Source: Onchidella celtica
Taxonomy: Eukaryota; Mollusca; Gastropoda; Systellommatophora; Onchidiidae
Assembly (NCBI GenBank): GCA_963931925.1
Contig: OZ007570.1
Span: 36,866,620 to 36,930,619 of the forward strand
DNA length: 64,000 nt
Direction of reading: 5' to 3'
Shown here: positions 1 through 9,695 of the stretch, in pieces
How positions within the stretch are numbered: the first letter of the stretch is position 1
How the letters are laid out: each line of letters opens with the position of its first letter
Notes under the pieces: generated by a model
What the model was told of the DNA's origin: nothing
Databases searched by the model: none
The model's input: the letters and a program-made list of their open reading frames with translations, nothing else
Made by a program: the position numbers and the translations under genes

Positions 1-2010
1 TTGTCCACTGTTGTAGGTTGTTTAGGGTAGACTGAAGACGCATCTGAGCTGTGCCAAGGCTTGTCTCCGAATAGAGTAGTGCCAGATCATCAGCATACAT
101 TACCGCTTTCACTCTTGGAGTTAGAATTGCTTTTATGTCATTCATGAAGAGGTTGAAGAGTGTGGGGGATATCACTCCTCCCTGAGGGACTCCATGTTTC
201 AGTTGTGCAGTGCTACTTTGTTTACCTTGTAACCTTACTTTTGCTTTCCTGTCGGTGATGTATTGTTTTATCCACTGGTACATCCGGTTGGACACTTTCG
301 CTTTCAGGAGTTTAAGAAGGAGACCATTCTTCCATACGCGGTCGAAGGCTTTCTCCATATCTACCCAAACTGCGATGGTCACTTTCTTTTCCTGGAAACC
401 GTCTTCTACGACTTGTGATATGTAGGTTATCTGGTCCTCTGTTGATCTACATTTTCTGAAACCGGCTTGTTCGTCCATGATGATCCTTTCCTTCTCGATG
501 AACCAGGTTAGTCTACTGTTTATGATCCTCTCCATTACCTTACACAGGCAGCTTGTAAGGCTGATTGGGCGGTAGCTATCCACTCTATTTCTTGGCTTGC
601 CTGGCTTGTGAATTGGGATGAGTGTGGCTTTTTTCCAGGTTCCAGGAATCCTGCCATATTTCCAACTGGAGCTGAAGAGGGCCAGCAGTTTCTTCTTAGC
701 ATTCTGTCCAAGGTGAATTAACATATCATTTGTTACTTCGTCTGGACCAGGGGCTTGTTTTGGTTTCAGTTTCTGGAGGGCAGTGTTCAGTTCCTCCATG
801 GTGAGTGAGCTGATCATTGTGTTCTCCTCTGGCTGTTCTGGTTGGCTGTCTTCCAAGTCCTGTATGTTTGCTTGTACTTCCTGTTCTTTATCATCGTCTA
901 CATCTGCGTTGCCAACAGACTGGAACTGTTTCAAGAGTTCTTGTGCAGCTGCCTTTCCAGATAGGAGGTTGCCTTCTTTTTCAATAGTTATCGGGGCATA
1001 TCTGTTGGGTTCTTTGTTGAGGGACTTTGTTAGCTTCCATAGTTTGGACCCATCCTTCTCAAAGTTCAGACTCTCTGTTTTTTTCATGCCAACTGTTTCT
1101 TATTTCAGCCAGTGTGTTCCTTCTTAGTTTTGCTGTGAGTGCTTTGAGTTTGATGTTGTTTTCTATTGAAGGATCATTTTCTGCTGTATCTCTTGCTTAG
1201 CTGACTTGGTTGTGCAGATCTTCTAGTTCTTCTGACCAGTATGGAATGTATTCTTTCCTTGCGCCTCTTGGTATTGTTTCCTTTGCTGCTCTGTAGATGG
1301 CTTCTGTGAATAGCTGACTTGATGTTTTGATCTTGCTTGACTTGCAGTTGATGGATGCGGTGTACTGGTTGGTTAAGCTGGCAAATTTCTCCCAATCTGC
1401 CCGTTTGTAGTTCCATCTCGGAGCTGTATTACTGTTTCCTGGGGGGGATGCTATCATGTACAGTGATCAAGATTGGTCTATGATCACTTCCCGCCAGTTG
1501 ATTTTGGACTTCTCTTGTTGTGCATGGGTGCAAATCACTGGTCGTAAAGGCTAGGTCAGGGGTTGTGGTGGTAAGCCATCTTCTTGAATAGAAGGAGTCA
1601 GGATCCTCCGGGGTATTTAGGAGTTGAAGGTTGCAATCAGCCTGCCAGTCCTCAACGTATTCACCTCTGGGATCTAGGTGGTTGTAGCCCCAACTCTGAG
1701 AATGGCTATTGAAGTCTCCGACTATAACACAGTTGAGTTCTGGCACCTGAATGTTATAAAGGGAAAGATCTCTGTCAGGAGGGCAGTAGACATTATATAT
1801 GAGGATTTCTTGGTTGGGTGTACAGATCTTAGCTCCAATGATTTCTGTTCCTTGTTGAGTGTCCAGCTTTATTTCACTGGCTGCAATGCTGTTGTGGACC
1901 AGAATGATGATGCCACCTTTGGGTCTGGTTTCTCGGTCTTGTCTGAAGCATTGGTATCCTCTGATGTTAAATCTGCTGTTGCTGTATGTACTTGTAACAA
2001 CATTCTTTTT
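1..2010 (-). pseudogene. Jockey-like non-LTR retrotransposon, 5'-truncated, runs off the left edge
   Basis: Reading the minus strand from about 2010 down to 1 gives an apurinic-type endonuclease domain followed by reverse transcriptase. The endonuclease shows GDFNSHS near 1710 and GSDHRPI near 1485. The RT shows QAPGPDEV near 750, AFDRVW near 345, HGVPQGGVISP near 190 and YADDLAL near 85. Known members of the family copy themselves by target-primed reverse transcription. This copy is lightly damaged: the frame changes at the seven-G run at 1441-1447, and one in-frame stop lies at about 1197. The 5' end stops inside the endonuclease domain, so the copy is 5'-truncated. The C-terminus lies outside the window. 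The jockey/CR1-like label rests on motif style only. Confidence 0.88.
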
Positions 2011-2089
2011 GCATTAAACGATAAATTAAAATGACGCATTGCTTTTTTAGACCAAACTTAACTAATCCAAAGGGGGATACCTTCACTTA

Positions 2090-2360
2090 TAATCTACATC
2101 TACATCTAAAATAATGACTTATAAACAAGATTATACACTAGAATCTACATCAAGATAGAAGTCAGAATCTAGATCTAGATCTAGAGTCTAGGCAGAAGCT
2201 AGATTCCACTAAGTCTGTGAGGTTTACTACAGGATCTCGCATAGATATTTCTAGACATTGATCTAGACTTATAATCTAGGCTTACAGCAGATTTAGCAGA
2301 ATTCAGCTTGAACAGAACCTAGATTTAGATTTACCAATTCACTCATCTACATCATTAGAT
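2090..2360. repeat. Degenerate ATCTAGA-rich tract
   Basis: About 270 bases carry many copies of ATCTAGA, ATCTACA and CTAGATT, including a near-perfect run of AGATCT units around 2168-2195. Similar short clusters occur near 38938-38968 and 47399-47418. No coding potential is seen. It could be a decayed satellite or a simple-sequence expansion. Confidence 0.5.
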
Positions 2361-2875
2361 ATATTTTACGAACTGTTATTCCCCCTTCGGGTCATTTTAA
2401 GAAATGACAAACAACCCACACTGTTTTGAAATTGTTTTGTCTTTTAAAGCGGTGATATGGAATTAAATATCCTCAGGCTTATACAATAAATGCCTTATGT
2501 CTGTCTAAATGCATAGGCCTAAGTCATTTTGGGGGTAGACTAAGCTGATAACTGTATCTCAATTCTCATACTATATGGTTCTAGAACTTTCAGGACTATT
2601 TGTATATTCTTACATATACATAATTCCACAACAAAGACAAAGTGTCAGAAAGAAAAAAATGCAAGTATTGTTTCAAATTTCCAAATAAACTTCTTTTTCA
2701 CATTCACACAAAAAGGCGTCACACTTGTTTTAATTACATCAGATTTGAATGAAGAGAATAACAAATTATCTGAATTAGTCCCACCAGGTTTCAGCTGGAA
2801 ATCTTTCCCAGATTAGATCAAATTGTTCTCAAGTCTCTCCACTTACCAAACTGGCCTGTCAGAACTTTTCTTATA

Positions 2876-4022
2876 CAGTGGTCACCGCCTAACAGCACAC
2901 CAGCTACCAGCACGATCCTTCTAATAGCACGCTCTTTAAAAAAACATAATTTTTTCTATATAAAAGTGTAAAGGACTGAAGCAAGCACGTGGTCTGGGTC
3001 TATGCTGACATCTTTATTGCTGCTACATACATCATAACTGGTTTCCTGCTTGGGAAGCAACTGATTTGAGGTCTTCATTTTAGGAGGTTCGCTGCCCTTG
3101 GCATTTACACCTCACTTTACTTGCTTTATTATTTCTTGTTCTGGCGGGGGGGGGGGGGGGGGGGGGGGGGTGGGGGGGAGTTGATATATAGATAAATTTT
3201 AATCTATTAATTTCAATTTTGCCTGGGCAGCGGCCTTTCGGCCTGCTCTTTACGATTTCCAACTGCCAAGGTATCTTTAACGTGTGCAACGTGCACACGG
3301 GCCCTCCGAATTTTTTCATCCTTATCCGAGAAGACTAGGTACTCGATCCTACCCCCCAATAGGACCAGGGACTTGAAAATATGAGAAAAATCCAATTTCC
3401 AAGAACTACTCGATCCTGCTTGGGAAGCAACTCCTTAAATACTACCCTATAAGGGGAATGAACTACAATAATTAACATATAACAACTGGCACAATAGTAG
3501 TTCTATTGTATCCCTTGAATAGAATTACTACATGAAACATGATATGACAAAGCATTCTATTACAAAAAGGTCCCCTCTAACAGCACGTTTATTTAAGTAC
3601 CATTTGCCTAAGAGCACGCTTTTTTCATATTAGAGATGAAAAATATTTACAAACAAAGTGTATTACATGTACTTGACCACCAGACAGGCAGGCGCTATTG
3701 GCAATGAACTTGTGAAGGCACCGCTACTTTAATCAGTAGAACAGAGAAAACGTTCGTCGCACTTGGTTGGTTTTTGCATCTGATCGGCTTTTGCATTCGA
3801 TTGGTCGGACTCTTTCCAATTTTGTCATGATTAGACCTTAATTTACCGCAAGGCATAAGGCCCCAGTCTACATTGATGAGTTTAGGGACACTTATGAAGC
3901 GTGTAAATTACACAGTGCACATGCCTGCATGGTTCCCTCCCCTATACGCCAAACAGCACGTTCGCCTACCAGCACGCTAAACACTGTCTCCCGGGAACCG
4001 TGCTGTTAGGCGGTGACCACTG
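2876..4022. mobile_element. Non-autonomous DNA transposon with perfect 23-base terminal inverted repeats
   Basis: The ends at 2876-2898 and 4000-4022 are exact inverted copies of 23 bases beginning CAGTGGTCACC. TA dinucleotides flank them at 2874-2875 and 4023-4024, as expected for a Tc1/mariner/pogo-type target site. Inside both ends are several subterminal copies of AGCACG or AGCACGC (for example near 2918-2930, 3580, 3610, 3955 and 3971). No transposase ORF is visible. A SINE has inserted into it at 3063-3413, so the original element was about 0.78 kb. Superfamily placement (pogo/Tigger-like) is inferred from the TA duplication and CAGTGG ends. Confidence 0.85.
3063..3413 (-). mobile_element. 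SINE-like element with 19-base target duplication
   Basis: The segment is bounded by identical 19-base copies of TCCTGCTTGGGAAGCAACT at 3044-3062 and 3414-3432. The inserted 351 bases carry the minus-strand core also found at 28945-29110 (minus), 58335-58560 (plus) and 58978-59110 (plus). That core includes CACGTTAAAGATACC-like and GGCAGTTGGAAATCG-like blocks. An internal C-tract (G on this strand, from 3147 to 3178) follows the core in three of the four copies. No ORF is present. Long target duplications and no coding capacity fit a LINE-mobilised SINE. I do not recognise a named family. Confidence 0.75.
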
Positions 4023-4024
4023 TA

Positions 4025-4995
4025 GTTATGCACAAGGTCAAAAGCACGTAGCCCTTGTATGAGGCATTCCAGCCATTTTATTCATTTTAACTTCCTGGGT
4101 GTTTTTACGGCACCCACACATCAACACTTTGTTTTGGACCCAGGAGTTGCAGTCACTGTTCAGAAAGGACATGAGCACCATCTCTGCAATGAAAAGAATG
4201 GAAACACCTTCATTAAGAAATCAAATATTTTACTTTTGCCTCCAAAAGTACAGTTTTATATGAGACTGTGGGCTCTTTTTAATGTTTTCAATACCTGAGG
4301 TAATTAGGAGATATACTAAAAATATAATAAGCAGCTAATAAAAGGAGCTAGACAGAAAAAAGACTTGTAAAAAAAGCTGGGGAAAAAAAGGAATACTAGG
4401 AGAGAAAAAAAGGAACAATAAACAAACAAAAAGTGAGGAAGAAAAAGGGTATGAAGAAAAAAAGGAACCAGAAGCAAAAAAAAAAGAGAATCCAGTCAGC
4501 CCTAGGCTGGAATAGACTACAAAAATGTGAATATTACGACAGTCTTCTCAAAACCGTAAAATTTGCTAATTAAATTCATTAATAAACATGTATTTTATCC
4601 TACAAGGGATGATTATTATGATACAAACAACGTAATGAAAATTAACATTAGCATTGGATCATTAAAATTTCAATAGGCAGACGGGTCATACTCATGAATA
4701 ACCATGAAGTTAGGTAAGATATTCTAACAGAAGAAACGATGAAAAGGAAAAATATTTAGGCAAAGCACCATCTGTCAAATAAGGGCTATATAACCCATCT
4801 TAATCATTCAAATGTTCTATAATTTTGATTACTTCCCTTGCACCGGATGTCGCCTGCTTCTTTACGGCACACTGAAAACATTAATTTTGGGGAATCTGAC
4901 TTCAGACCATTTGATATGCTCGCTGTTGCACACAACCCTCTCCAGACATAATAATACAGGGACAATTTCACAAAACATTTTAGGCAGTCTAGGTG
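4025..4995. other. Non-coding AT-rich stretch
   Basis: There is a purine-rich, A-tract-laden section at 4310-4500. Only short, non-overlapping ORFs without recognisable domains are present, and no RNA gene was seen. Confidence 0.5.
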
Positions 4996-5001
4996 TAGGA
5001 C

Positions 5002-5372
5002 AGTGATTCTCAGATGGGAGGCACACAACCCTCATGGCAAGGGTGTGACTGGGGAGGGATTTCAGTCAGAGGAGGAACTCAAGAAAGAATGCACCCTGTA
5101 CACTGTGTACATGTATATAAATATCAAATGAGGTAATTAATGAGTTTAGGGTAATTAACAGAATTATAATGCTCACCATGAACTAACAGTTCACAAAAAT
5201 GTGTTTCAATAATTACCACTGTAAAAGTATATTGTCTCGTTTGGGTATTATTTCTTATGTGAGGCTTTGCTATATATACAACTTTTCTTTTTGCCTATTT
5301 TTGACACTGTAAAAGTATTATAGTGAAAAAATTAATGACAATTCAAAATGGGGGAGGAACTGGAGAACCACT
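5002..5372. mobile_element. Decayed hAT-like inverted-repeat element
   Basis: The left end at about 5002 reads CAGTGATTCTCAGATGGGAGG. The right end near 5349-5372, reverse-complemented, reads CAGTGGTTCTCCAGTTCC. This is the CAGTGGTTCTCAA style typical of hAT non-autonomous elements. A clear 8-base target duplication was not found. A copy of the dispersed R2 repeat sits inside at 5225-5308, probably a later insertion. Confidence 0.4.
5225..5308 (+). repeat. Dispersed repeat R2
   Basis: The block contains GGGTATTATTTCTTATGTGA, then AGGCTTTGCTATATATACAA and CTTTTCTTTTTGCC. Related copies lie at 39248-39404 (minus), 42795-42985 (minus), 44983-45070 (minus), 45125-45198 (plus) and 59935-60003 (plus). 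No ORF is conserved. The parent element is unknown. Confidence 0.5.
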
Positions 5373-7129
5373 GGGTCGCATAGGTGGAAATGTGGCCTAG
5401 AACTCTGAGTATCACTGATTTAGAAGGAAGGACTTAGCATGCCAAAAATAACACTTCATCCTGTTCACAGGCTCTACCATGCTTTTAACGTTCTATTATG
5501 ACGAGTACAGTACCAGTATATTTCAAAAGCTCATGCTGTTGTTGCTCGTCCTTTGCAGAAAAGATGACCACAACTTCAATATCTCTTCTGCCTGGCTGTT
5601 TGTGTGTGTGAAGATGACTGATCAGCAGGATCCATTCCATGAACTGTCAGTTGCAGTGAGAGCATGGAAACACTGGAGACCGACTGCATTGGGAGGAGAT
5701 ATCTCCTCTTCTTTTTCGCTGCTGCCTCTTCTGTGCAGTCCTTCATTCATTATTGATCCCCTCTTCACTGAGGAAGACAAAAGACAAAAAAAATGACGTA
5801 ATGAAAAATCTGTACGAAAATATTCATCTTCAAGGGACATAAATGTATAAACTATGCCCAGCATCTCCAAATTCAACCAATGTAGATCTGTATTGGATTT
5901 CCATTGTCTTGGTAGGATTATGAGGGGGGCACATTCCCTACATCAAACCGACGTTGGTGTGATGTCATAATAAGCGAATCTACATGAGAACAATGTTTTG
6001 TCCAAGTACAAATTTGATGTAAATCCTACTCATCTGTTTTTTGTAGGGTTAGTGACTGGTAAACATAGTAGACGTTTAAACCAAGTAGGAGTTGCATGGG
6101 CTGAGAGGACATTGAATTGCAGAAAAAGTTGTTTACCTCAGTTTACTGTGAGCAACCGGTAGGTTGCAGTTCTAATTAATTATCAATATTTAAAACAAGC
6201 TCAGATGAAGAAAACTATTTCTTTACTAAAAAAATGTGTGAAAATATTATTCTTTTGAGACATATTGGTTTACACAGGAATAAAAAAAATACAATCATGT
6301 AGGTGGAAATCATATAAAGAGATATTGAAGGAAAACCGACGTGGATTATCTTGAAAAGAGCTATAGGTAAATGAATATACAGTATAAAAGGAGGGCATCT
6401 TGTGCTCTTTGCTAAAAGTTGCAGTCTCCAGGACGAAGGGAAAGAGATGCCTTTGAATTAGTTGCAACAGCAGACGAGGTTTAACTCCATCCATAAACTT
6501 GTACAACGTCAACAGGATGCAATCTAAGAATGAATTCATATGGTGTATTATACTCCCAATGATGCTTTCAGCACTTCAGGGCCAGACAATTGTGACAAAA
6601 ATGATGTCAAAACAGAAAACAAAACAAAACAAAAAAAATAGGATCAGTACTTCGCTTTATGAAAGCTGCCTTATTGAAAAGATACAAATGCTCCTGAGTC
6701 TTACATTCACCATCCTTTGTGCAACTCATTTCATTGAGAAAAAGGAAAAGACAATGGTCATTTCTTGACCATCTCGTCTACATTTTATAGTTTTGGATCG
6801 CTTTTATACTGTCACTTTTCTCAAACGTTACACCTTCTTATTATATTGTTATATATTAATTGATCAACAAATGATAAGTGATAATATAAGTTACCGGTTT
6901 ATCCATAAGATTTCAGGAAAGAACGCAAGGCTGACTCCAATGCTTTTTCCCGTGTGAATGATCTTTAGCTCAGAAATAAAAAAGTAATGACCACAGGTAA
7001 ATGTAATATTTATATTATGTAACGCCAACTTTGTCATGTCTCAAGAAAAATAATAGAAGCAAAGCAACTGAAACATTCTTTTTTCTTTCAAGGACATGTT
7101 TTTTTCAACATGTCAATAAACGCCCTGAA
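5373..7129. other. Non-coding stretch with one MITE-like fragment
   Basis: No gene is recognised. Predicted ORFs of about 80-105 codons on both strands overlap each other and have no domain. A divergent fragment of the CCCAGCCAGC-ended repeat family lies at 5912-6060; it shares CATTCCCTACATC- and GATGTC-like blocks with the copy at 49506-49740. Confidence 0.5.
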
Positions 7130-7700
7130 TTTTATGTGGGACAAATTCACAACTCTTTTTTATTGTTCAAGTTAAAGCATGTCTGACCTTTTGTCCCACC
7201 TTAGTTTGAGCTCAAGGTTTCTGAACTGATTAAAAGGATACTTTTTTTTTTAAAGGAGTGACGGACCCAGCACACATTTACCCTACCTTGAAAACTAGGT
7301 CTGACTATGTGGTTGGGAGAGCACTTTTCCCATAACATGGACAACCCAAGAATAATACCGTGGTACCAGACTCCAGTGGCCTTGTTAGATTATCTTCAGC
7401 TGAGGAATTTAAGAAGAAAAAAAACACACAAGTAAATTAAGCGAACAGAAAAAAAATATTAAAACCAACATAACAATTTCTCCTTTCAAAAGCGGCGGGT
7501 TTTTTTTCTTCAGTGAACACTCTAGTTTTCATGTGAGACAAATTCATGATTATTATTTTCTTTTTACCTAAACTCAAGGCGAAGTTTCTAATTTTAGAAA
7601 ACAAAAAAAAAGTGGCACGGGGACTCCAGCAAACACTACCCTCCAAGCACACCAGGTGTGCCGTCTGACTATGTGGTTGCGACAGCATATGACATGGACG
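7130..7700. repeat. Two diverged direct copies of a short repeat
   Basis: Units at roughly 7130-7340 and 7520-7700 share GTGGGACAAATTCA/GTGAGACAAATTCA, CTCAAGG…GTTTCT and, at their right ends, TCTGACTATGTGGTTG followed by a purine/CGA-rich stretch ending in AGCA. Alignment by eye is partial, so the boundaries are approximate. Confidence 0.4.
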
Positions 7701-7920
7701 ATCGTAAGTACCAGTTGCCCCTTAAGATCTAAGGAAGTAGGTTCTAATCCGTTTGTTTTGTCCGGCCTACCCCTGACCAAACTCCACCCCAACTCTCAGT
7801 CCCTCAGTATCGCCTTAATGGAGGAAATCTCGCCAGACCCTAAGCTTTACAGGCTAGTTGGGCATGACTAGCCGTGTGCGTACCTTGGTCGACCGCCGAC
7901 CTCGACGCTACATGGAAGCA

Positions 7921-8055
7921 GTGGCCGTATGCATAATCAATGCGTAAACTAAAGTAAATACGTTGACTGGTGTTAACACGAGAAATTGTACTCATTTCTT
8001 GCGTTCCAGTCAACATATTTACTTTAGTTTACGCATTGATTATGCATACGGCCAC
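7921..8055. repeat. Near-perfect 50-base-arm palindrome with 35-base loop
   Basis: Arms at 7921-7970 and 8006-8055 are inverted copies matching at 49 of 50 positions; the only mismatch is a C against T near 7961. The spacer at 7971-8005 is unrelated sequence. The arm starts GTGGCCGTATGCATAATC. No target duplication is obvious just outside the arms. It could be a small foldback element or a recent inverted duplication. Confidence 0.9.
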
Positions 8056-8738
8056 AGGAGCCAGTGACCACCCAGGTTTCCCACGAGTGGCTGTTCTGTA
8101 CTATAAATAAATTTGGGTTTTTCTTATATGACACAGAATCCATACATTGTCTGCCATTATGGGTTTGACCTCATTATGCATAAACTCAGATAATTAATCC
8201 ATCCCTTTATTAAGACTATTAAAAACATCTTGTTTTTAATTCAAACGTTTGTGCTTATAAATATTTTTAAAGATAAATATCTCTTGATATGGCATAGCTT
8301 CATAATTTTGCATTCTCAAAAAGACTATACCCCCATCACATGATTATCGTCCTTTCCCCTTGACACAATCTTAAGTTTTACTACAAACCGGAAGTGGAAT
8401 CGATACTATTTACTTATTCGATTACAAATTACATCATTGAATATGTCAACAAACTCAATGTTTATTTTTGGAAAATTCTCCTGCATCTCCATCCCTATTC
8501 TTGCAATCACATTTTCTTCATAACAAACAGCAGCCCCTCCCCCTACCTTTTTTTTTTTGCCCATACATGTATTTTACATGTTTTTTTTTCTAATCTATAC
8601 AAGACTTGAGAATGACTTCATGTCGGATCCCTAGTATTAAAATGAATTCGTTATTAAGTGAACTAAAAGCGATGTTGAAATTAATATAGGAAAGAGGGAG
8701 TGAACACCCTTATCCTTTAATACTTTCAACTCAGTGAC
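8056..8738. other. Non-coding AT-rich stretch
   Basis: No gene, RNA or recognisable element was seen; only pyrimidine runs (8540-8590) and short ORFs. Confidence 0.5.
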
Positions 8739-9695
8739 CTTCAAAATTCGAAACAGGGTACAAATGAACCCAAGAAACATAACAGAACGTTGAGGGAATT
8801 GTCAACTCGGACTTGACAATAGCTGTACATTCGGTGAATAAGAATGAACCAAAGAAAATCTTACAGAACAAATACACAATGCCAGACTCAAATGATGCCA
8901 GGCCTGATAACAAACATCAATGATGAGAATTATAAAGTAGGAAGAAATTGTCACTTGGATATAGAAATAAAACAAAAAAGACAAGTCTACGAAATGTTCT
9001 CGGCATCCGTTAAATCTATATTATAAAAAACTCACCACTCATGCAACACGGATTTGAATGAAATTTTGAAGGTGTCTGCCTTTCAACCCGCAGAAGGTCA
9101 TCATCATCATCATTGCCTTTCTCACCCTGGATCAGGGTATAGGCCAAGTGCTTTATTTAAATTTGAAGACTTGAAATGGTGGGGAAGTATTTTCTTCACG
9201 TTTGCTTTCTTTCGCTGATTTCACCCGGATCCTTTATTTTTCACATACACAGAAGCCCATGATGCTATAAATTCCTGCCTAAGCTAGACCGACCACACTG
9301 AGTCGACACTACACAAATGGTGGACAATGATTCTTCTTTTGATGACTCAAATTGATTTGGATCAGTGGGTCAAGTGATTCATTTGATTCGAATCAGTCCA
9401 TAAGCCAGTGGCGACATGAGCAAAGCACGATTCAAGTCATTCAGCGACCTAATAGCGATGGGAACTGTGTCACCAATAGGTCCTAACACGGATAAGCATA
9501 GATTTGTTTCTTACTGTGGGGTGATGTGTCTGATCCATGCATTATTCCTTCATACAAGTCCCTCGTCAAAGTCAGCTATGCTGGCTCTTTTGCACAATGA
9601 ACCTAAAGCGAGAGGCAAATCAAAAGTGATTTGAATCATGGTTCAAATCATTTTTGCTTCATCAGCTGATTCGTTCGGTGGTGATTCGAATCAGC
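8739..9695 (+). repeat. Interspersed repeat R4, copy A
   Basis: This approximately 950-base unit matches 36457-37366 in inverted orientation at high identity. A third, much diverged part-copy lies at 47195-47365. The right third is rich in GATTCGAATC and ATTTGAATCA motifs in both orientations (9345-9400 and 9625-9695). The short ORFs conserved between copies look like by-products of nucleotide similarity. Copy A differs from copy B by a 51-base insertion at 9098-9148. I do not recognise the family; a non-autonomous DNA element is plausible. Confidence 0.75.
9098..9148 (-). mobile_element. Minimal LINE-B 3' tail insertion
   Basis: On the minus strand this piece reads as the last bases of LINE-B: GGCCTATACCCTGATCCAGG, then GTGAGAAAGGCAATGATGAT. 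The same sequence ends LINE-B at 23788-23829. The piece is absent from the corresponding position of R4 copy B (near 36996). It appears to be an extremely 5'-truncated retrotransposition product with an ATG-repeat tail. A long target duplication is not visible. Confidence 0.75.

Noticed and set aside
5479-5876. Overlapping 105- and 84-codon ORFs on opposite strands
   Set aside because: No recognisable domain, no splice context, and low-complexity ends; not supported as a gene.
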